The notes beneath the pieces are model-generated. The model was given only the letters and a program-made list of their open reading frames with translations. It did not search any database and was not told where the DNA came from. A stretch of 64,000 nt of DNA, from positions 5,022,001 to 5,086,000 of the forward strand of contig NZ_CP043046.1 of the NCBI RefSeq assembly GCF_008119665.1. Reading direction: 5' to 3'. A program made the translations under genes and the position numbers. Below are positions 60,806 to 64,000 of the stretch, piece by piece. Source of the stretch: Pigmentiphaga aceris. GTDB lineage: Bacteria; Pseudomonadota; Gammaproteobacteria; Burkholderiales; Burkholderiaceae_B. The stretch's first letter is position 1, and every line of letters begins with the position of its first letter.

Positions 60806-62430
60806 TGGCATACGACACAGACGTACTGGTAATTGGTTCCGGCGTGATGGGTGCGCTGATTGCAGCGCGCATGGCCAAGGCGGGCAAGTCCGTCACGATT
60901 CTTGAAGCCGGCCCGCGTGTGACCCGCGCCGAGATCGTCGAGGTCTTCCGCAACGCCCCGGTCAAGCTGTCGCTGACCAACATCAAGCTGCAAGGCGCGG
61001 GCTCGCCCTTCCCCAACCCGCCGCACATTCCGTCGACCTACGGCGACTATCTGCAGCAGACCGGCCCCGTGTCCTACCCCACCAAATACCTGCGGGTAGT
61101 TGGCGGTACCACCTGGCACTTCGGCTCGGCCCTGTGGCGCATGATCCCGAACGACTTCAAGATCGCCACCTTGTACGGTCACGGCCGCGACTGGCCCATG
61201 ACTTATGAGGAACTGGAACCCTACTACTGCGAAGCCGAAGAAGAACTGGGCGTATCCGGCATGGACGGCCAGGACGAAAGCGGTCATGGTGGCGAGGCAT
61301 CGCCGCCGCGCTCCAAGCCCTTCCCCATGAAAGGCTTGCCGATCCCTTACTTCCAGCAGCGCTTGGCCGAACAGTTGCTGGTCGGTGGCTACAACCCGAT
61401 CTACGAACCCAACGGTCGTGCGACTGCGGCGTACAAGGATCGCCCGCTGTGCTCGGGCAACAACAACTGCAACCCGGTCTGTCCCAGCGGTGCCAAGTAC
61501 GACGGCACCCGCCACGTGGATGAAGCAGAACGTCATGGCGCACGCGTGTTCGACAACGCCGTGGTCTACAAGATCGAGGCCGACGACCAGGGCAAGATCA
61601 CCGCCGTGCGCTACAAGTCGCCGGACGGCACCGACCACCGCATGACCGCCCGCTATTTCGTGCTGGCGGCCTACGGCATCGAAAGCCCGAAACTGCTGTT
61701 GATGTCGACCTCGGAGAAGTATCCGAACGGCATCGCCAACTCGTCGGACCAGGTCGGCCGCAACCTGATGGGCCACACCGGCATCGCCATGAATGTGATG
61801 GCATCCGAGAACCTGTGGCCCGGCCAGGGACCGACCGAACTGCTGGTCTACATGAACTACCGCGACGGCGAGTTCCGCAAGGACATCCCCAGCTACAAGA
61901 CCAAGCTGCGCAACACCGTGGCCAGCTCGGGCATCGCTGCCGGTCTGATGGACAAGGGCATCTACGGCTCGAAGCTCGATGCGGAAATTCGTCGGCAGGC
62001 CGCACGTTCACTGAATTTCGCGGTGGACTTCGAGACCGATCCGCTGCCGCAGAATCGCGTCACGCCCAGCAAGACCAAGAAAGATGCGCTGGGCATTCCG
62101 TTGCCGGAAATCTACTACAGCGTGAACGACTACTGGAAGGCCGGCCGTGACTTTGCGGTCAAGGACCTGACCAAGATGGCGAGCCTGATCAACGGTCAGA
62201 TCCAGAAGATGGACACCAACCCGCAGGATCGCCAGCACATCATGGGCACGACCATCATGGGTGCCGATCCGAAGACCTCGGTGGTGGACAAGGACGGCCG
62301 TGCGCACGACCATCCGAACCTGTTCATGGTGGGCACCAACATCATGCCGGCCATGGGCTGTGTGAACCCGACGCTGACGGGCGCTGCGGTCACCTTGCGT
62401 ACCGCAGCGGTGATGCTCAAGGAAGTCTGA
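60805..62430 (+). CDS. GMC-type FAD dehydrogenase catalytic subunit with probable [3Fe-4S] cysteines
   Basis: 541 aa. FAD-binding motif VLVIGSGVMGALIA (7-20) and TILEAGPRVTR; VVGGTTWHFGSA is a GMC hallmark. C216, C222 and C226 lie in LCSGNNNCNPVCPSG, the CxxxxxCxxxC spacing that binds the [3Fe-4S] cluster in FAD glucose dehydrogenases of Burkholderia. The C-terminal catalytic His pair region is ADPKTSVVDKDGRAHDHPNLFMVGTNIMPAMGCVNPTLT. It oxidises a sugar, polyol or aldonate in the periplasm and gives electrons to the cytochrome. Overlap of 1 bp with the small-subunit gene (TAATG). Confidence 0.92.
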   Translation: MAYDTDVLVIGSGVMGALIAARMAKAGKSVTILEAGPRVTRAEIVEVFRNAPVKLSLTNIKLQGAGSPFPNPPHIPSTYGDYLQQTGPVSYPTKYLRVVGGTTWHFGSALWRMIPNDFKIATLYGHGRDWPMTYEELEPYYCEAEEELGVSGMDGQDESGHGGEASPPRSKPFPMKGLPIPYFQQRLAEQLLVGGYNPIYEPNGRATAAYKDRPLCSGNNNCNPVCPSGAKYDGTRHVDEAERHGARVFDNAVVYKIEADDQGKITAVRYKSPDGTDHRMTARYFVLAAYGIESPKLLLMSTSEKYPNGIANSSDQVGRNLMGHTGIAMNVMASENLWPGQGPTELLVYMNYRDGEFRKDIPSYKTKLRNTVASSGIAAGLMDKGIYGSKLDAEIRRQAARSLNFAVDFETDPLPQNRVTPSKTKKDALGIPLPEIYYSVNDYWKAGRDFAVKDLTKMASLINGQIQKMDTNPQDRQHIMGTTIMGADPKTSVVDKDGRAHDHPNLFMVGTNIMPAMGCVNPTLTGAAVTLRTAAVMLKEV

Positions 62431-62450
62431 GCGTCACCAGATGTTGAGAG

Positions 62451-62491
62451 AACGCCCCCGGTTCGGAAGATTCCGCACCGGGGGCGTTTTT
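62451..62491. terminator. Terminator after the dehydrogenase operon
   Basis: AACGCCCCCGGT (62451-62462) pairs with ACCGGGGGCGTT (62477-62488), 14-nt loop, followed by TTT; bidirectional. Confidence 0.92.
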
Positions 62492-62507
62492 CATCTGACG
62501 CCGCAGT

Positions 62508-62972
62508 TCAGCGAGACTGCACTCGCAGACGCGCACCCGGGCGAAGCTGGAACGCCGGGACCGTGCGCCCGGTAAGCCGTACACCATTCGTATCCCAGAT
62601 CATCATCTGCACCGGGAAGGATTCGTTGCGGGTCATGTTGTCGATGACCGCGACCAGCTGGGTGGCGGCACCATCGATGTACGGATTCCACGCATAGACC
62701 CCGTACTGCCCGTACCAGACAACCGGCGCATCGGCAGTGAGCTGCGGAGACTGGCACAGCACGATGCCACGCTGCGCCAGCACACGCAGCGCACCCACGG
62801 GAACGCCACGCAGCATCGGCATGCTCACGTCCTTGCTGTAGTCGGGGCATACGCTGGCGCTATAGGCGTCGGCATTCTCACGTACTTCCAGATCGGATTG
62901 CGCCATCGCGGGCACAGCCGCGCCAAGCGCCATCACGCAGGCCGCAGTGCCCAGTAAAAAGCGGTGTTTCAT
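62508..62972 (-). CDS. Small periplasmic protein of unknown function
   Basis: 154 aa with a clear signal peptide (residues 1-24, cleavage AMA|QS). The mature part has two Cys (SVCPDYSKD and VLCQSPQL) that could form a disulfide, an aromatic stretch (VVWYGQYGVYAWNPY) and a final all-beta-looking region (RNESFPVQMMIWDTNGVRLTG). I do not recognise the family. It is on the opposite strand of the dehydrogenase operon, ending convergently at the shared terminator. Confidence 0.8.
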   Translation of the reverse strand: MKHRFLLGTAACVMALGAAVPAMAQSDLEVRENADAYSASVCPDYSKDVSMPMLRGVPVGALRVLAQRGIVLCQSPQLTADAPVVWYGQYGVYAWNPYIDGAATQLVAVIDNMTRNESFPVQMMIWDTNGVRLTGRTVPAFQLRPGARLRVQSR

Positions 62973-63053
62973 CGTTCGTTCTCCTGTGCTTGGAATGCGT
63001 TCTGCATATCTGTCCTGCTCATCCGCGCTGCCCAGCCATTGCAGGGCGCGTCG

Positions 63054-63953
63054 TCATTGCTTGTCTGCCTTCTTGCGGCCTTCTGTACCTTCCTTGCCTT
63101 TCATTCCATCCGGCATCAACGCACGTCGAATTTCCGGCTCGGCAAACTCAGCGTAATCCACCGGCAATTTGCCTGCTTTGTCGCGAATGGTCCGGTCTGC
63201 CCCACGCGCCACCAGCAGGTCGACATCAGCCGGGAACACGGCCCGGTCTGCCGCCAGATGCAAGGGCGTGCGTCCCTGGTCATCCAGCACGTTGATGGGA
63301 ATGCCCAAGCCCAGCAGTCGGTCCATGAAAGCCACTTCCTCGGGGAAGATGGTTCGGGGTGGCGACTGCGACATCCGGTGGTGCAGCAAGGTCATGCCAC
63401 CCGGGGCTTTTTCCAGCGGGTCCAATCCTTTCGACATCATCAGATCGAACGGTTCTATACGGCTGCAGAAGAACAGCGAATTCAAGCCGTCGGCGCTGCG
63501 AATCAGCGGGTCGGCCCCGACTTCCAACAAGGCCAGTACCGTTTCCATCGAGGTGTAACCTGCCGTCAACAACGCCCCTTGCAGGGGGGTGTAACCGTAC
63601 TCACCCGCTTCTCGGCCCCGCGATACCGCCAGCATATTCACGTCTGCGCCATGCGCTGCGAACAAACGGATCAACTCGGCAGAACGCGCATAGTGCAGCA
63701 CCGTATAGCCGGCACTGTCCTGCGCATGGATGTCCGCCCCGTAGCGCAGCAGATACTCTGCGGCAACCATGTCGGCGCGCATCAGAATGGTCGTGCTGTT
63801 GTCCCAGCGCGCATCGGGCTCGGCACCTGCCTTCAACAAGGCGTCCAGCATGCCCTCGTAGGTGGCGGGGCTGGCGTAACGATCCGTCAGATGCTTGATT
63901 TCGGATGCGCGCATTTCTTCGCGCATCTGGATCATGTCCGCGCTGGAAAGCAC
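63054..63953 (-). CDS. Ankyrin-repeat protein, 5' end uncertain
   Basis: 299 aa from GTG 63953, but the frame remains open to the window edge. Ankyrin-type repeats are visible as GYTPLQGALLTAGYTSMETVLALLEVGADPLIRSADG, GMTLLHHRMSQSPP and QGRTPLHLAADRAVFPADVDLLVARGADRTIRDKAGKLPVDYA. The last ~15 residues are Lys/Glu-rich. A well-placed AGGAG and ATG (63973) exist in a different frame that stops after 13 codons, hinting at a frameshift or a start outside the window. Repeat proteins of this kind bind partners rather than catalyse; no role is proposed. Confidence 0.75.
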   Translation of the reverse strand: MLSSADMIQMREEMRASEIKHLTDRYASPATYEGMLDALLKAGAEPDARWDNSTTILMRADMVAAEYLLRYGADIHAQDSAGYTVLHYARSAELIRLFAAHGADVNMLAVSRGREAGEYGYTPLQGALLTAGYTSMETVLALLEVGADPLIRSADGLNSLFFCSRIEPFDLMMSKGLDPLEKAPGGMTLLHHRMSQSPPRTIFPEEVAFMDRLLGLGIPINVLDDQGRTPLHLAADRAVFPADVDLLVARGADRTIRDKAGKLPVDYAEFAEPEIRRALMPDGMKGKEGTEGRKKADKQ

Positions 63954-64000
63954 TTTGGATTGAGAACGGGCATCTGATCTCTCCTGCTCGGCACGGATGC

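Overview
The window is GC-rich (roughly 60-65% by eye), densely coded on both strands, and reads as chromosomal DNA of a betaproteobacterium in Burkholderiales. Alcaligenaceae (Bordetella/Achromobacter-like) is the most likely family, judged from the mix of families: a PagL lipid A deacylase, iron-type and amino-acid-type ABC importers, a QseBC-like pair with YgiW, an AspDH-type NadX, and many solute-catabolic oxidoreductases. The genus is inference. I see no phage genes, insertion sequence, integrase or CRISPR array.

Layout. 1-5.5 kb: 3' end of a class I aminotransferase, 5-oxoprolinase subunits pxpB-pxpC, an unknown secreted protein (minus) and a DUF5924/DUF2914-type membrane protein. 5.6-10.2 kb (minus): EamA transporter with aspartate dehydrogenase, then ygiW, a sensor kinase and its response regulator; ygiW and the regulator gene share an 11-bp-periodic CTTCA repeat. 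10.3-18.1 kb: unknown ORF, tRNA-Lys(CTT), APC permease, an exported methyltransferase, fabA, an MFS/nucleotide-carrier-like protein, an HemK-like methyltransferase and a nitroreductase. 18.1-24.7 kb: a polar amino-acid ABC importer (minus) and a GntR regulator facing two M20-type amidohydrolases (plus), apparently one nitrogen-compound uptake and hydrolysis locus. 24.9-32.6 kb (minus): an iron/polyamine-type ABC importer preceded by a response regulator and a sensor kinase fused to a periplasmic binding-protein domain homologous to the importer's own binding protein. This is the most unusual object in the window.

32.7-45 kb: SLC10A7-type symporter, M20 peptidase, stand-alone molbindin, two-domain PPK2, fumC behind a candidate Fur box, M17 aminopeptidase, DHA2 exporter, pagL, Fe-type alcohol dehydrogenase, and PiuC overlapping an FMN 2-hydroxyacid oxidase. 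46.3-50.8 kb: three flavin-dependent monooxygenase-type genes that look like organosulfur scavenging. 51-51.4 kb: the C-terminal stubs of a divergent AraC regulator and SDR gene, apparently joined by one deletion. 51.5-56.1 kb: LprI-domain protein, a VOC protein whose frame runs antisense into it, and two SDR genes diverging from a GlxA-type regulator across a dyad operator. 56.3-62.4 kb: a secreted beta-helix protein and a three-subunit membrane sugar/polyol dehydrogenase (triheme cytochrome c, small subunit, FAD/[3Fe-4S] GMC subunit). The window ends with a small periplasmic protein and an ankyrin-repeat protein.

A recurring peculiarity is short in-frame tandem DNA repeats (12 or 15 bp) inside otherwise conserved genes: pxpB, the kinase-SBP linker and an acyl-CoA dehydrogenase-like monooxygenase.
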